This document shows positions 24,537-33,276 of a stretch of DNA of 52,322 nucleotides, one piece after another. The notes below the pieces were generated by a model. That model was given only the letters and a program-made list of their open reading frames with translations. It did no database searches and was not told the origin of the DNA. Made by a program: the position numbers and the translations under genes. How positions within the stretch are numbered: position 1 is the stretch's first letter; every line of letters starts with the position of its first letter. This stretch comes from Streptomyces sp. CT34 (GTDB taxonomy: Bacteria; Actinomycetota; Actinomycetes; Streptomycetales; Streptomycetaceae): NCBI RefSeq assembly GCF_000805335.1, contig NZ_KN708638.1:643591-695912 (forward strand). Reading direction: 5' to 3'.

Positions 24537-26384
24537 TCAGCCGGGGAGCAGCTTCGGCCGGTACAGCTCCAGCCAGACGTGCAGGTCGAGCAGCTTCTCC
24601 AGCACCAGGCGGTGGCGCCCGCGGTGCGGGGCACTCTCCGGGGCCGTCTCGACGGCGCGGCGGGCGGCGCCCGCGTCGACCAGGGTGAACACGTCGTGGC
24701 CGGGAGTGGCGAGAACCTCGCGCGCCTGGTCCTGGAGTGCGCGCAGGTACCGCGGGTCGTGGGTCATCGGATAGGGGCTCTTGGTGCGCGCGCGGATGGC
24801 CTCCGGTACCACCGGCCGCGCGGCTTCCCGCAGCACGCTCTTCTCGCGGCCGTCGAAGACATGGGTGGCCCAGGGGATGTTGAAGGCGTACTCGGCGATC
24901 CGGTGGTCGCAGAAGGGGACGCGGACCTCCAGGCCCACGGCCATGCTGAGCCGGTCCTTGCGGTCGAGCATCCCGCCGAGGCTGCGGGTCAGGTGGAGGT
25001 GGAGCAGTTCGCGGGCCCGCCGCTGTCCGGGGCTCTCACCGTCGAGCACGGGCGTCTCGGCGACCGCGTCGCGGTAGCGCCGGGCCGCGAACTCCGGTAT
25101 GTCCAGGGCGGTTCGGAGGTCGTCGGGCAGATAGGGCCGGTCCTGCCGGACGGTACCGAGTGCCGCCGTGAGCCAGGGGAAGCCGGCGGCCTCGCTGACC
25201 GTGCGGTCGTGGAACCACCAGTAGCCGCCGAACATCTCGTCGGCGCCCTCGCCGGACAGCGCGACCGTGGAGTGCCCCTTGATCGCCTGGAAGAGCAGAT
25301 AGAGGGAGTGGTCCAGGTCGCCGCGCCCCACGGGCAGGTCGCGTGCGGTCACGCAGGCGCGGCGCACGTCCGGGTCGGCCGCGGCGGCCGGGTCCAGTAC
25401 CAGGTCGGTGTGGTCGGTGCGGAGGTGGCCGGCGAGCGCACGGACGTAGGGGGCGTCGGGATTGATGTTGTACGCGTCCGGTACGAAGTGTTCGCTGTGC
25501 CCGATGAAGTCCACGGAGAACGAGCGCAGCCGGGCTCCCCGTTCCGCGGGTCCGCCGGACGCGAATCCGGCGATGGCGCTGGAGTCCAGGCCGCCGGAGA
25601 CCAGTACGCAGCGGGGCACGTCCGCGACCAGCTGTTCGCGCACCGAGTCCCGGAGCAGCTCGCGTACCCGTGCGCAGGTGGTGGCCCGGTCGTCGGTGTG
25701 CGGCAGGGCCCGCAGTCGCCAGTAGGTGTGCTCCCGCAGGCCCGCGCGGCCGACGGTGAGCAGGTGACCGGGCAGGAGCTCGCGCATGCCCTGCCACACC
25801 GCGGCGCCCGGTGTCTTCACACCGAGCACGATCTCCCGTATGCCGTCGAGGTCCACGGTCCGGGGCACGGCGGGATGGGCCAGCAGGGCCTTGGGCTCAG
25901 AGCCGAACAGGACCCCGTCGTCGGTGGGGAGGTAGTACAGCGGTTTGATGCCCAGGCGGTCGCGCACCAGCAGCAGTTGCTCGGTGCGGCCGTCCCAGAC
26001 GGCGAACGCGTACATGCCGGTCAGCCGGTCGACGAACGATGCGCCCCACTCCAGATAGGCGTACAGCACCACTTCGGTGTCGCTGGAGGTGTGGAAGCGG
26101 TGCCCGCGCCGGCGCAACTCGCCCCGCAGCTCCGCGAAGTTGTAGACCTCGCCGCTGTAGGTCAGGGCCACGGTGCCGTCGGGTGTGGTGGCGGTCATCG
26201 GCTGGGCGCCGCCCGCGAGGTCGATGATCGACAGCCGTCGGTGGCCCAGCGCCGCGTGGCGGTCGCACCAGGTGCCGGCGCCGTCGGGGCCGCGGGCCGC
26301 CATGGCCCGGGTCATGGATTCCAGTACGTCGGCTTCTTCGGTGAGGTCCCGCTCGAACGACACCCAGCCCGTGATTCCGCACAT
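24537..26384 (-). CDS. AsnB-like glutamine-dependent amidotransferase (asparagine synthase family)
   Basis: 615 residues. The N-terminal Ntn glutaminase starts MCGITGW with the catalytic Cys2, and shows GHRRLSIIDL and SGEVYNF. The C-terminal synthetase domain has the PP-loop SGGLDSS (263-269) and SGEGADEMFGGY. Cys2 means it can draw ammonia from glutamine, unlike beta-lactam synthetases, which share the fold but have lost this cysteine. It may convert a carboxylate, via acyl-AMP, to a carboxamide on the product, or make asparagine. It is the last gene of the minus-strand tailoring operon; AAGGAGAGG lies five bases before the ATG. Its neighbour PanD suggests beta-alanine chemistry nearby. Confidence 0.88.
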   Translation of the reverse strand: MCGITGWVSFERDLTEEADVLESMTRAMAARGPDGAGTWCDRHAALGHRRLSIIDLAGGAQPMTATTPDGTVALTYSGEVYNFAELRGELRRRGHRFHTSSDTEVVLYAYLEWGASFVDRLTGMYAFAVWDGRTEQLLLVRDRLGIKPLYYLPTDDGVLFGSEPKALLAHPAVPRTVDLDGIREIVLGVKTPGAAVWQGMRELLPGHLLTVGRAGLREHTYWRLRALPHTDDRATTCARVRELLRDSVREQLVADVPRCVLVSGGLDSSAIAGFASGGPAERGARLRSFSVDFIGHSEHFVPDAYNINPDAPYVRALAGHLRTDHTDLVLDPAAAADPDVRRACVTARDLPVGRGDLDHSLYLLFQAIKGHSTVALSGEGADEMFGGYWWFHDRTVSEAAGFPWLTAALGTVRQDRPYLPDDLRTALDIPEFAARRYRDAVAETPVLDGESPGQRRARELLHLHLTRSLGGMLDRKDRLSMAVGLEVRVPFCDHRIAEYAFNIPWATHVFDGREKSVLREAARPVVPEAIRARTKSPYPMTHDPRYLRALQDQAREVLATPGHDVFTLVDAGAARRAVETAPESAPHRGRHRLVLEKLLDLHVWLELYRPKLLPG

Positions 26385-26427
26385 TGCGCCTCTCCTTCGG
26401 GGTCTTTTCCGCCGGTCGTGGGGTCGG

Positions 26428-26847
26428 TCAGTCGACGTAGAGGTGATCGCCGCGGAAGGTCTCCCCGTCGGCGAGCGGTTCGGCGGGGTCCGAGCCGAGG
26501 GAGGTGATCTTGTTGTGGGCGTCCACGAAGACGACCTTGGGCCGGATCGTGGCCGCGTCGGCGTCCGCGACGATGCCGTAGCCGATGATGATGACCAGGT
26601 CGCCGGGGTTGATCAGGCGCGCGGCGGCGCCGTTGATGCCGACCACGCCGGTGCCCCGCGGGCCCTCGATGACGTAGGTCGACAGGCGGTTGCCGTTGTT
26701 GATGTCGACGATGTCGACCTTCTCGCCGGGCAGCAGGCCGGCGGCGTCCATCAGGTCGGCGCAGAGGGTGAGCGAGCCGACGTAGTGCAGGTCGGCCTGG
26801 GTGACGGTGGCGCGGTGGATCTTGGCGGTGAGCATGGTGCGGAACAT
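26428..26847 (-). CDS. panD: aspartate 1-decarboxylase, PanD type
   Basis: 139 residues, the usual length. It makes beta-alanine from L-aspartate using a pyruvoyl group formed by self-cleavage. All key residues are seen: Lys9 (TAKIHR), the cleavage site Gly24-Ser25 (YVGSLTLC), Arg54, Thr57 and Tyr58 (NRLSTYVI), and the INGAAARL segment. Housekeeping panD normally sits with panB and panC; here it lies between an aldehyde dehydrogenase and an AsnB-like gene. It may supply beta-alanine for the product, or boost pantetheine supply for the acyl carrier protein. AAGGAAG lies before the ATG. Confidence 0.95.
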   Translation of the reverse strand: MFRTMLTAKIHRATVTQADLHYVGSLTLCADLMDAAGLLPGEKVDIVDINNGNRLSTYVIEGPRGTGVVGINGAAARLINPGDLVIIIGYGIVADADAATIRPKVVFVDAHNKITSLGSDPAEPLADGETFRGDHLYVD

Positions 26848-26894
26848 GTCCGTGCTTCCTTTCGGTGGTGGTGGCGGGTCGCCCCGGGCGGCGG

Positions 26895-28328
26895 TCAGGG
26901 CTGCCAGGGCTTGATCTGCAGGGACTTGACTTCCAGGAATTCCTCCAGGCCGAAGACGCCGTGCTCGCGGCCGTTCCCGGACTGCTTGTAGCCGCCGAAC
27001 GGGGCGGTGGGGTTCGGGCCGGCGCCGTTGATCTCGATCTGTCCGGCGCGGATCTGCCGGGCCACGGTGAGCGCCCGGTCGCGGTGCTCGGACCACACCG
27101 CGGCGGCCAGCCCGTAGTCGGTGTCGTTGGCCAGCCGCACGGCCTCGGCCACGGTGTCGTACGGCTCGATGGCCAGCACCGGCCCGAACACCTCCGCGTG
27201 GTGCACGGCCATCCACGGGGTGACGTCCGAGAGGACGGTGGGCCGGACGAAGTAGCCCCGTGACAGGCCGTCCGGCGGCTCGGTGCCGCCGGTGACGAGC
27301 CGGGCGCCTTCCTTCAGGGCCTGGGTGAGATGCCGGCGGACCCGGTCGCGCTGGGCCCGGGACACCAGAGGACCGAGTCCGGTGTCGAAGTGGATGGGGT
27401 CGCCGACGGCCACGGTCGCTGCCGCCCGTTGCGCCACCCGTTCCACCTCGGCCAGCCGGGAGCGGGGCACGACGAGCCGGGTCAGCGCACAGCAGGTCTG
27501 GCCGTTGTTGAGGAAGGCACTGGCGACCGCGTGCGGTACCGCCCGGTCCGGGTCGGCGTCGGGGAGCAGCACCGAGGGACTCTTGCCGCCCAGTTCCAGG
27601 GCGACCCGTTTGACGGTGTCCGCGGCGAGCCGGCCGATCCGCCTGCCCACCTCGGTGGAGCCGGTGAAGGACAGCACATCGACGCCGGGGTGCGCGGCGA
27701 GGGCCTCGCCGACCACCGGCCCGGTGCCGCTGACCATGTTGAACACCCCGGGCGGCAGGCCGATGTCGTCGAATATCGCGGCCAGCGCCCAGGCACCGAG
27801 CGGTGCCACCTCGCTGGGCTTGAGGACGACGGTGTTGCCCGCGGCCAGTGCGTAGGCGACCTTCGCGGCGATCTGGTGCAGCGGGTAGTTCCACGGCGTG
27901 ATCGCGCCGACGACGCCGAACGGCTCCCGGACGATCACCGACGGGCCTGCGGTGCGCTCGTAGGGGAACTCCACGGCGATCCGGGCCGCTTGATGGAACG
28001 TCAGGACGGGAAGCGGGATCTGTGCCTCGTGGGAGAACGCTATCGGAGTACCGACGTCGCGGGTGATCAGCTCGGCCAGCTCCAGGCTGTCCGCCCGCAG
28101 CCGTTCGCCGACCCGGTCGAGGTACGAGGCCCGGCGGGCGGGCGGGGTGCCGGCCCAGCCCGGGAAGGCCCGGCGGGCAGCGGTGACCGCGGCGTCGACG
28201 TCCTCGGGCGTGCCTCGGGGGACGGAGCCGATCACCTCCTCCGTCGTCGGGTTGACGACGTCGATGGCCTCCCTGCCGTACGAGCGCGTCCATGAGCCGT
28301 CGATGTAGATCTTCCGGTGGTGGAGCAT
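26895..28328 (-). CDS. NAD(P)-dependent aldehyde dehydrogenase
   Basis: 477 residues. The family's active-site residues are visible: Asn147 in TPWNYPL, Lys170 in VVLKPSE, general base Glu245 in LELGGKSP, and nucleophile Cys279 in [11 protein letters not shown]; the C-terminal [20 protein letters not shown] motif follows. It oxidises an aldehyde to a carboxylic acid, or to an acyl-CoA in some groups. The set around it (BVMO, esterase, FAD oxidase) could produce an aldehyde at a chain end, which this enzyme would turn into the acid amidated by the AsnB-like protein; that order is inference. It is 47 bases upstream of panD, in the same operon. Confidence 0.93.
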   Translation of the reverse strand: MLHHRKIYIDGSWTRSYGREAIDVVNPTTEEVIGSVPRGTPEDVDAAVTAARRAFPGWAGTPPARRASYLDRVGERLRADSLELAELITRDVGTPIAFSHEAQIPLPVLTFHQAARIAVEFPYERTAGPSVIVREPFGVVGAITPWNYPLHQIAAKVAYALAAGNTVVLKPSEVAPLGAWALAAIFDDIGLPPGVFNMVSGTGPVVGEALAAHPGVDVLSFTGSTEVGRRIGRLAADTVKRVALELGGKSPSVLLPDADPDRAVPHAVASAFLNNGQTCCALTRLVVPRSRLAEVERVAQRAAATVAVGDPIHFDTGLGPLVSRAQRDRVRRHLTQALKEGARLVTGGTEPPDGLSRGYFVRPTVLSDVTPWMAVHHAEVFGPVLAIEPYDTVAEAVRLANDTDYGLAAAVWSEHRDRALTVARQIRAGQIEINGAGPNPTAPFGGYKQSGNGREHGVFGLEEFLEVKSLQIKPWQP

Positions 28329-28389
28329 GGTCTCTCCCTTGTGGGGTGGGGATTTCCGGATGGCCGGGGCCGGTCCGGCGGGTCGGGCG

Positions 28390-29343
28390 CTAGTCGTTCT
28401 CCTGCGGGGCCGGCCACCGCTCCCGCAGGGCCCGGCCGGTCTCGTCGGCGGCTTCCTGGAAGGCGGTCAGCCGGCAGAGGAGGAAGAAGACGTGGAGCAT
28501 GCCGTCGTACCGGCGGAGGGTCACCGGCACCCCGGCGGTGCGGAGCCGGCGGCCGTACTCCTCCGCCTCGTCCCGCAGCGGGTCGCACTCGGCGGTGAGG
28601 ATCAGCGCCGGCGGCAGGCCGGCGAGGTCCGCGGCGAGCAGGGGCGCCGCCAAGGGATGTGCGGCGTCCTCGGGGGTGGCCAGGTAGAGGTCCCAGAAGT
28701 GCTCCATCGCGGCACGGGTGTTGAGATGCCCGTGTGCATAGGCGTCGTAGGAGGGGAACGCGGAGCCGCGCGGCGGCGCCAGGGGCGGGCAGATCAGGAT
28801 CTGCAGGCCGATGCGGGGGCCGCCGCGGTCCCGGGCCAGCCGGCAGACGGCGGCGGCCAGGTTGCCGCCCGCGCTCTCCCCCGCCACGACCAGCCGGTCC
28901 GGTTCCGCCCCGAACTCGTCGGCCCGCGCGGACAGGGCCCGGACGGCGGCGTCGGCGTCATGGACCGGCCCGGGGAATCGGGTCTCCGGAGCGAGCCGGT
29001 AGGCGACACTGGCCACCACGGCCCCGGTGGCGTTGGCGAGCCGGCGCAGCGGGCGGTCGACGAGTTCCAGGTCCCCGGCGACCCAGCCGCCGCCGTGGAA
29101 GAACACCATCAACGGCCGTGGCCCGGTGGCCGGTTCCGGCATGTAGACGCGGACCGGGAGGGCACCGTCCGGACCGGGGACCGTGGTCTCGATGATCCGC
29201 GCCAGCGGTTCCGGTGGCCCCTGGGCCGGTATGAGTCCGCGCATCAGCTCGCGGACGGTCCGGACTCCCACCTGCTCGAAGGGCGGGAAACCCTGCGCCG
29301 CCAAGGTGCGCAGGACGCGCTCGGAATCGGGGTGGAGAGGCAT
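28390..29343 (-). CDS. alpha/beta hydrolase, hormone-sensitive-lipase family esterase
   Basis: 317 residues. The oxyanion-hole motif HGGGW (83-87) and nucleophile elbow GESAGG (Ser157) place it in the HSL/bacterial group IV esterases, with catalytic Asp near residue 254 (ECDPLRDE) and His284 (GMLHVFF). These enzymes cut esters of medium acyl or small alcohol groups. Next to a Baeyer-Villiger monooxygenase it is a good candidate to hydrolyse the ester that enzyme forms. The ATG at 29343 is 26 bases after the stop of the monooxygenase gene, so they are cotranscribed. Long open extensions of its frame upstream are antisense-type composition and are ignored. Confidence 0.92.
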   Translation of the reverse strand: MPLHPDSERVLRTLAAQGFPPFEQVGVRTVRELMRGLIPAQGPPEPLARIIETTVPGPDGALPVRVYMPEPATGPRPLMVFFHGGGWVAGDLELVDRPLRRLANATGAVVASVAYRLAPETRFPGPVHDADAAVRALSARADEFGAEPDRLVVAGESAGGNLAAAVCRLARDRGGPRIGLQILICPPLAPPRGSAFPSYDAYAHGHLNTRAAMEHFWDLYLATPEDAAHPLAAPLLAADLAGLPPALILTAECDPLRDEAEEYGRRLRTAGVPVTLRRYDGMLHVFFLLCRLTAFQEAADETGRALRERWPAPQEND

Positions 29344-29369
29344 GGACGCTCCTTCGGTCGCTTCGCGGC

Positions 29370-30929
29370 TCACCGGCGGCGGGGTGCGGGCCGGAAGTCC
29401 GTCCACGTCGGCCGGGAGGTCCGCCGGCGGTACTCGGCCGTCTGTCCGGGCCAGTTGTTGGTCACCCGGCCGCTGTCGTGGCGGTACCAGCTCGTGCAGG
29501 AGGACCAGACCGTGCGGCGCAGCCGCCGCTGCATCTCCCGGTCGAAGGCGTCGGCGACATCGCGGCGCACCTCCAGGAAGTCCCGCCGCCCCCGGGCGAG
29601 TTCGGACACCGCGGCGGTGATGTAGCGGATCTGGCTCTCGATCATGTAGAGGGCGGAGCCCGCGCCGATGTTGGTGTTGGGGCCGTAGACCAGGAACATG
29701 TTCGGGAAGTCCGGGACGGTCATGCCCAGATGGGCCCGCGCCCCGCCGCGCCACACCTCGGACAGCTCCCGGCCGCCGCGGCCGAGCACCCGCATCGGGG
29801 CGAGGAAGTCGGTGGCGGCGAAGCCGGTCGCGTAGACGATGGTGTCGACGGGGTGCTCGGCGCCGTCCGCGGTACGGATGCCGGTCCCGGTGATCTCGGT
29901 GATCGGCTCGGTGACGAGCGCGACATCGGGACGGTTGAACGCCGGGTAGTACGCGCTGGAGACCGCCACCCGCTTGCAGCCCACCTCGCCGCGGGGGGTG
30001 AGCTTCGCGCGCAGTTCGGGATCCTGGAGCTGGGTGCGCAGCTGCACCTCGCTGCCGCGCAGGGTGAGGCGGGACGTCGGCCACCGCCGGGTCAGCCCGG
30101 AGACCAGGGACTCGTTGAACAGCCACCAGCCGAGCCGGGCCGCCTTCTGTTTCACCAGCGGCAGCCGGCGCGCCCGACGGGACGGCGGCGGGTAGACCCG
30201 GTCCCACCGGGGCACGACGTACGGCGCCGAGCGCTGGAAGACCGTCAGGTGTGCGGTCAGCGGGGCGATCGCGGGGACGATCTGGATCGCGCTGGCGCCG
30301 GTGCCGATCACCGCGACCCGACGGCCCGTCAGGTCGTGGTCGTGGTCCCAGCGCGCGGAGTGGAAGGCGCGGCCGGTGAACCGGTCGGCGCCGGGGATCG
30401 GCGGCACCCGCGGAGTGCTCAACTGGCCGCAGGCCGGCACCAGGACGTCGGCCTCGACGATCTCCCCGGTGCCCGTCCGCAGCCGCCATCGCAGGTCGGT
30501 CTCGTCGAACGCGGCGGACTCGACCTCGGTGTCCAGCCGCAGGTGCGCGCGCAGTCCGTACTTCTCCACGCACCCGCGCAGGTATCGCAGGATCTCTGCC
30601 TGGGAGGCGTAGCGGCGGGACCAGTCGCGGCGCGGCTCGAAGGAGTAGGAGTACAGGTGCGAGGGAATGTCGCAGGCCGCGCCGGGATAGGTGTTGTCCC
30701 GCCACACCCCGCCGACGTCCGCCGCCCGCTCCAGCACCACGAAGTCGTGGTGGCCGGCGCGTTTGAGCGCGATGGCCAGGCCGATCCCGCCGAAGCCGGC
30801 GCCGATGATCGCGACGCGGGGCAGCGCAGGCCGCCGGCGGTCGCGTGCGGCGGACTTCGGCGTAGCGGCGGTGAGCAGCCGCAGCGTACGTGCCCGCGCC
30901 GCGCACGCCGCCCTCGTCCGCGCGCTCAC
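29370..30929 (-). CDS. flavin-dependent Baeyer-Villiger monooxygenase
   Basis: 519 residues from the GTG at 30929, with GGAGG seven bases upstream and a four-base overlap (GTGA) with the preceding stop. FAD-binding GAGFGG lies at 43-48 and the NADPH-binding GTGASA at 209-214. Between them is the type I BVMO fingerprint FxGxxxHxxxW (Phe184, Gly186, His190, Trp194, then Asp), which separates BVMOs from N-hydroxylating relatives. It would insert oxygen beside a ketone to form an ester or lactone, using NADPH and O2. The substrate is unknown; a ketone on the polyketide chain, for example a methyl ketone left after release and decarboxylation, is a natural candidate. Confidence 0.92.
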   Translation of the reverse strand: MSARTRAACAARARTLRLLTAATPKSAARDRRRPALPRVAIIGAGFGGIGLAIALKRAGHHDFVVLERAADVGGVWRDNTYPGAACDIPSHLYSYSFEPRRDWSRRYASQAEILRYLRGCVEKYGLRAHLRLDTEVESAAFDETDLRWRLRTGTGEIVEADVLVPACGQLSTPRVPPIPGADRFTGRAFHSARWDHDHDLTGRRVAVIGTGASAIQIVPAIAPLTAHLTVFQRSAPYVVPRWDRVYPPPSRRARRLPLVKQKAARLGWWLFNESLVSGLTRRWPTSRLTLRGSEVQLRTQLQDPELRAKLTPRGEVGCKRVAVSSAYYPAFNRPDVALVTEPITEITGTGIRTADGAEHPVDTIVYATGFAATDFLAPMRVLGRGGRELSEVWRGGARAHLGMTVPDFPNMFLVYGPNTNIGAGSALYMIESQIRYITAAVSELARGRRDFLEVRRDVADAFDREMQRRLRRTVWSSCTSWYRHDSGRVTNNWPGQTAEYRRRTSRPTWTDFRPAPRRR

Positions 30930-32326
30930 CGGTCCGCCTCCGGCGGCGCGGGCGGAATGTTGTGGTTGAAGCGCAGCAGGTTCTCGGGGTCGTACTGTGC
31001 CTTGACCTTCGCCAGCCGCCGCAGCCGTTTCTCGTCCCAGAACGCCCTGACCCGGTCGGTGTCGTCCTCCTCGCTCAGGAGGTTGAGATAGGCCGCGCCC
31101 GATCCGAAGGCCCGCAGGTCGGCCCCTGCCTTCTTCACCCAGGCCCGGCACCGGTCGTTCTGCGCCGGGTCGTACCACTGGCCGACGACATGGATCAGCC
31201 AGCTCTCCTCGCGGTGCGAGAACGCGGTGGCGTCCGGTGCGACGCGGGTGGGCTGGGCGTCGAACGGGATGACCTGGAGGACCGTCTCCGGTGACGGGAG
31301 GTCACCGCCGATCCGGGCGACCGTCTCGATCTCCGCGCGTCCGAAGCGGGGCAGGAACTCACTGGTCCAGTACTGCTGGTGACCTGGCGGATTGGCCGGA
31401 TCGAGCATCGACTGCACCTGGACCAGCGGTATCGGCTCGACGAAGTCGACCAGCGGATCGCCGAACTCGCGGATCGGCCGCACGACCTCCCAGCCGTCCT
31501 CGACCGGCCCCGCGTAGCGCAGGAAGAAGCCGACGACGGGGCGTCCGCGGTGTTCCGGGGGGAAGAACTCCAGGCTGGGCACGCGGAGGAAGACGACGTC
31601 CAGGCTCAGCTCGTCGGGAGTGGCGCCGACGTGGTCCCGGAGGAATTCCAGGACCTCGACCGCCCGCTCCACCGGGTGGGCGACCATGCCGGCCAGCATC
31701 ATCGGTCCCACGGGGTGCGCCCGGTACTCGAAGGAGGTGACCACCCCGAAGTTCCCGCCGCCACCGCGCAGGGCCCAGAACAGCTCGGGGTTCTGCTCGG
31801 CGCTCGCGACCACGAGTTCCCCGTCCAGGGTGACCATGTCCGCGGACAGCAGGTTGTCGCACGTCAGGCCGTACTTGCGTTGGAGCATCCCCATGCCGCC
31901 GTTGAGGGTGAGGCCGGCGATGCCGGTCTGGGAGACCTGTCCGGAGGGGACCGCGAGGCCGTACAGCTGCGTTTCGCGGTCGACGTCGGCCAGCGTCGCC
32001 CCGGCCTGGACACGGGCCGTCCGCCGTTCCGGGTCGACGTGCACGCCCCGCATCGACGACAGGTCGACGACCAGGCCGTCGTCGCAGGTGCCGTGGCCGG
32101 CGATGCTGTGGCCGCCGCCGCGTACGGCGAGCGGCAGGCGGTGCTCCCGGGCGAAGGCGATGGCGGTGATGACGTCGGAGGTGCCGTGGCAGCGGGCGAT
32201 GAGCGCGGGCCGCCGGTCGATCATGGCGTTGAAGACGCCTCGCGCCGTGTCGTATTCGGGATCGGTGGGCGCTATCACCTCGCCGAGCAGTGCGCCGCGG
32301 AGCTTTTCGATGTCCGCAGGATTCAT
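30926..32326 (-). CDS. FAD-binding oxidoreductase, berberine-bridge-enzyme-like
   Basis: 466 residues. The PCMH/VAO FAD domain has the motif VRGGGHSIAGHG with His73, the usual site of covalent 8-alpha FAD attachment. The second attachment cysteine of bicovalent members is replaced by Val131 (SGQVSQTGIAG), so only one link is expected. The BBE C-terminal motif WYDPAQND...YDPENLLRFNHNIPP is present. These enzymes oxidise alcohols, sugars or carbon-nitrogen bonds with O2. The ATG at 32326 has GGAGGA five bases upstream. Its TGA overlaps the BVMO start, coupling the two. It could oxidise a chain-end alcohol to an aldehyde; that role is inferred. Confidence 0.9.
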   Translation of the reverse strand: MNPADIEKLRGALLGEVIAPTDPEYDTARGVFNAMIDRRPALIARCHGTSDVITAIAFAREHRLPLAVRGGGHSIAGHGTCDDGLVVDLSSMRGVHVDPERRTARVQAGATLADVDRETQLYGLAVPSGQVSQTGIAGLTLNGGMGMLQRKYGLTCDNLLSADMVTLDGELVVASAEQNPELFWALRGGGGNFGVVTSFEYRAHPVGPMMLAGMVAHPVERAVEVLEFLRDHVGATPDELSLDVVFLRVPSLEFFPPEHRGRPVVGFFLRYAGPVEDGWEVVRPIREFGDPLVDFVEPIPLVQVQSMLDPANPPGHQQYWTSEFLPRFGRAEIETVARIGGDLPSPETVLQVIPFDAQPTRVAPDATAFSHREESWLIHVVGQWYDPAQNDRCRAWVKKAGADLRAFGSGAAYLNLLSEEDDTDRVRAFWDEKRLRRLAKVKAQYDPENLLRFNHNIPPAPPEADR

Positions 32327-32392
32327 GGATGTCCTCCAGGAGCGAGCAGAGCCACAGGGGCCGGAAGGGAGCGGGCGGGGAGCGGGCACAGG

Positions 32393-32857
32393 TCAGCGGC
32401 GGAGCGCCGCCGCTTCGGCGCGCCGGCGCGCCATGAACTCCTCGAACATGTCGTGCAGTTCATCGGTGGCGCGCATGAGGCGGCCGGTTTCCGGGTCGAC
32501 CAGGGAGTGCACGGACTGTGCCTCCGCGAGGAGGCGGTTGCCGTTCGTCCGGTAGATCTCGTAGTGGCACTCCAGGTGCCTGCGGGGGGTGGTGGCCCAC
32601 GTCCGGACGGTGAGATCGTCCAGGTACATGGCGGGCTCGTGAAAGCGGGCACGGAAATTCGTGGTGGTGATCCGGTAGTTCCAGAAATCGACCCCGACGG
32701 CCAGCGCGAAAGCCTCCCGGCCCAGGTCGAACCAGGGGATGTAGCTCGCGTAGTACGCGTGCCCCTGTAGGTCGCATTCACCCCAGCGGACCCGCACCGT
32801 GGTCTCGATATGGTTCCAGCCCTCGATGTTCCGTGCGGATTCAACCCAACGCGGCAT
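32393..32857 (-). CDS. hotdog-fold acyl thioesterase (4HBT/YbgC-like)
   Basis: 154 residues. The hotdog motif VRVRWGECDLQGHAYYASYI with Asp29 and His33, followed by the long helix WFDLGREAF, marks the 4-hydroxybenzoyl-CoA thioesterase/YbgC group. Such small enzymes release acyl chains from ACP or CoA; related enzymes release polyenes in enediyne pathways, and some plant hotdog thioesterases release beta-keto acids that decarboxylate to methyl ketones. It is the first gene of the minus-strand operon and faces the PKS operon across a shared promoter region. ATG 32857 starts the family-like part; a longer in-frame version from 32986 crosses the promoter. Confidence 0.9.
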   Translation of the reverse strand: MPRWVESARNIEGWNHIETTVRVRWGECDLQGHAYYASYIPWFDLGREAFALAVGVDFWNYRITTTNFRARFHEPAMYLDDLTVRTWATTPRRHLECHYEIYRTNGNRLLAEAQSVHSLVDPETGRLMRATDELHDMFEEFMARRRAEAAALRR

Positions 32858-32961
32858 GGCGCCTCGTTTCTCTCGTGACCGATCCGAAGATTTCTGCCCG
32901 GAGTAATGAATCCGGCTCGACGGGCAGTGCGTTATGCGCTTTGTCAGCGCGTGACGGCGGC

Positions 32962-32991
32962 AGGCTAGGCACGGTTCGAAGTGCACGTCAA
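32962..32991 (-). promoter_or_regulatory. candidate promoter of the tailoring operon
   Basis: On the minus strand TTGACG (32986-32991) and TAGCCT (32962-32967) are 18 bases apart, about 105 bases before the thioesterase ATG. The spacer contains TTCGAA. Confidence 0.55.
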
Positions 32992-33133
32992 GGCATCAAT
33001 GGACGACATGACAAAGCGCATTCACCGGGCACGTTGAGTGGCTGCATCTTGCGCGCATCTTTCATTTGTTTCACCGCCGTGGAGAATCTTTCCGGGTACT
33101 TACAGGAAGGGCCGACGAATTGACCGGAGGCAG

Positions 33134-33163
33134 TTGACACGGCTTCTTCACCGCGCTTAGCGT
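33134..33163 (+). promoter_or_regulatory. candidate promoter of the PKS operon
   Basis: TTGACA (33134-33139) and TAGCGT (33158-33163) are 18 bases apart, the same architecture as the divergent promoter. It is about 115 bases before the first ATG. Confidence 0.55.
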
Positions 33164-33276
33164 TCCCGGCGAACCAGGAAATCACGGCGGTTCACTCTCG
33201 CCTCACTTTCCTCTGTTCATTCATTTTTCGGTCGCCATGCATTTCGCGGATCTCAGAAAATCGGCGGTGTTTCTCG

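Larger units (their letters stand above)
32858..33276. other. divergent promoter region of the biosynthetic cluster
   Basis: No gene is seen in 419 bases. It is AT-richer than the flanks and contains one promoter-like element for each operon, described separately. The 115-base leader of the PKS operon includes pyrimidine-rich stretches but no recognised riboswitch. Confidence 0.6.

Noticed and set aside
24537..26384. Beta-lactam synthetase rather than asparagine-synthase-like amidotransferase
   Set aside because: The N-terminal Cys2 needed for glutamine hydrolysis is present, whereas beta-lactam synthetases lack it, and no carboxyethylarginine synthase-like partner is nearby.
26428..28293. 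621-residue frame that joins PanD to an upstream extension
   Set aside because: The extension is out-of-frame aldehyde dehydrogenase sequence; PanD itself starts at 26847 with a ribosome binding site and standard length.
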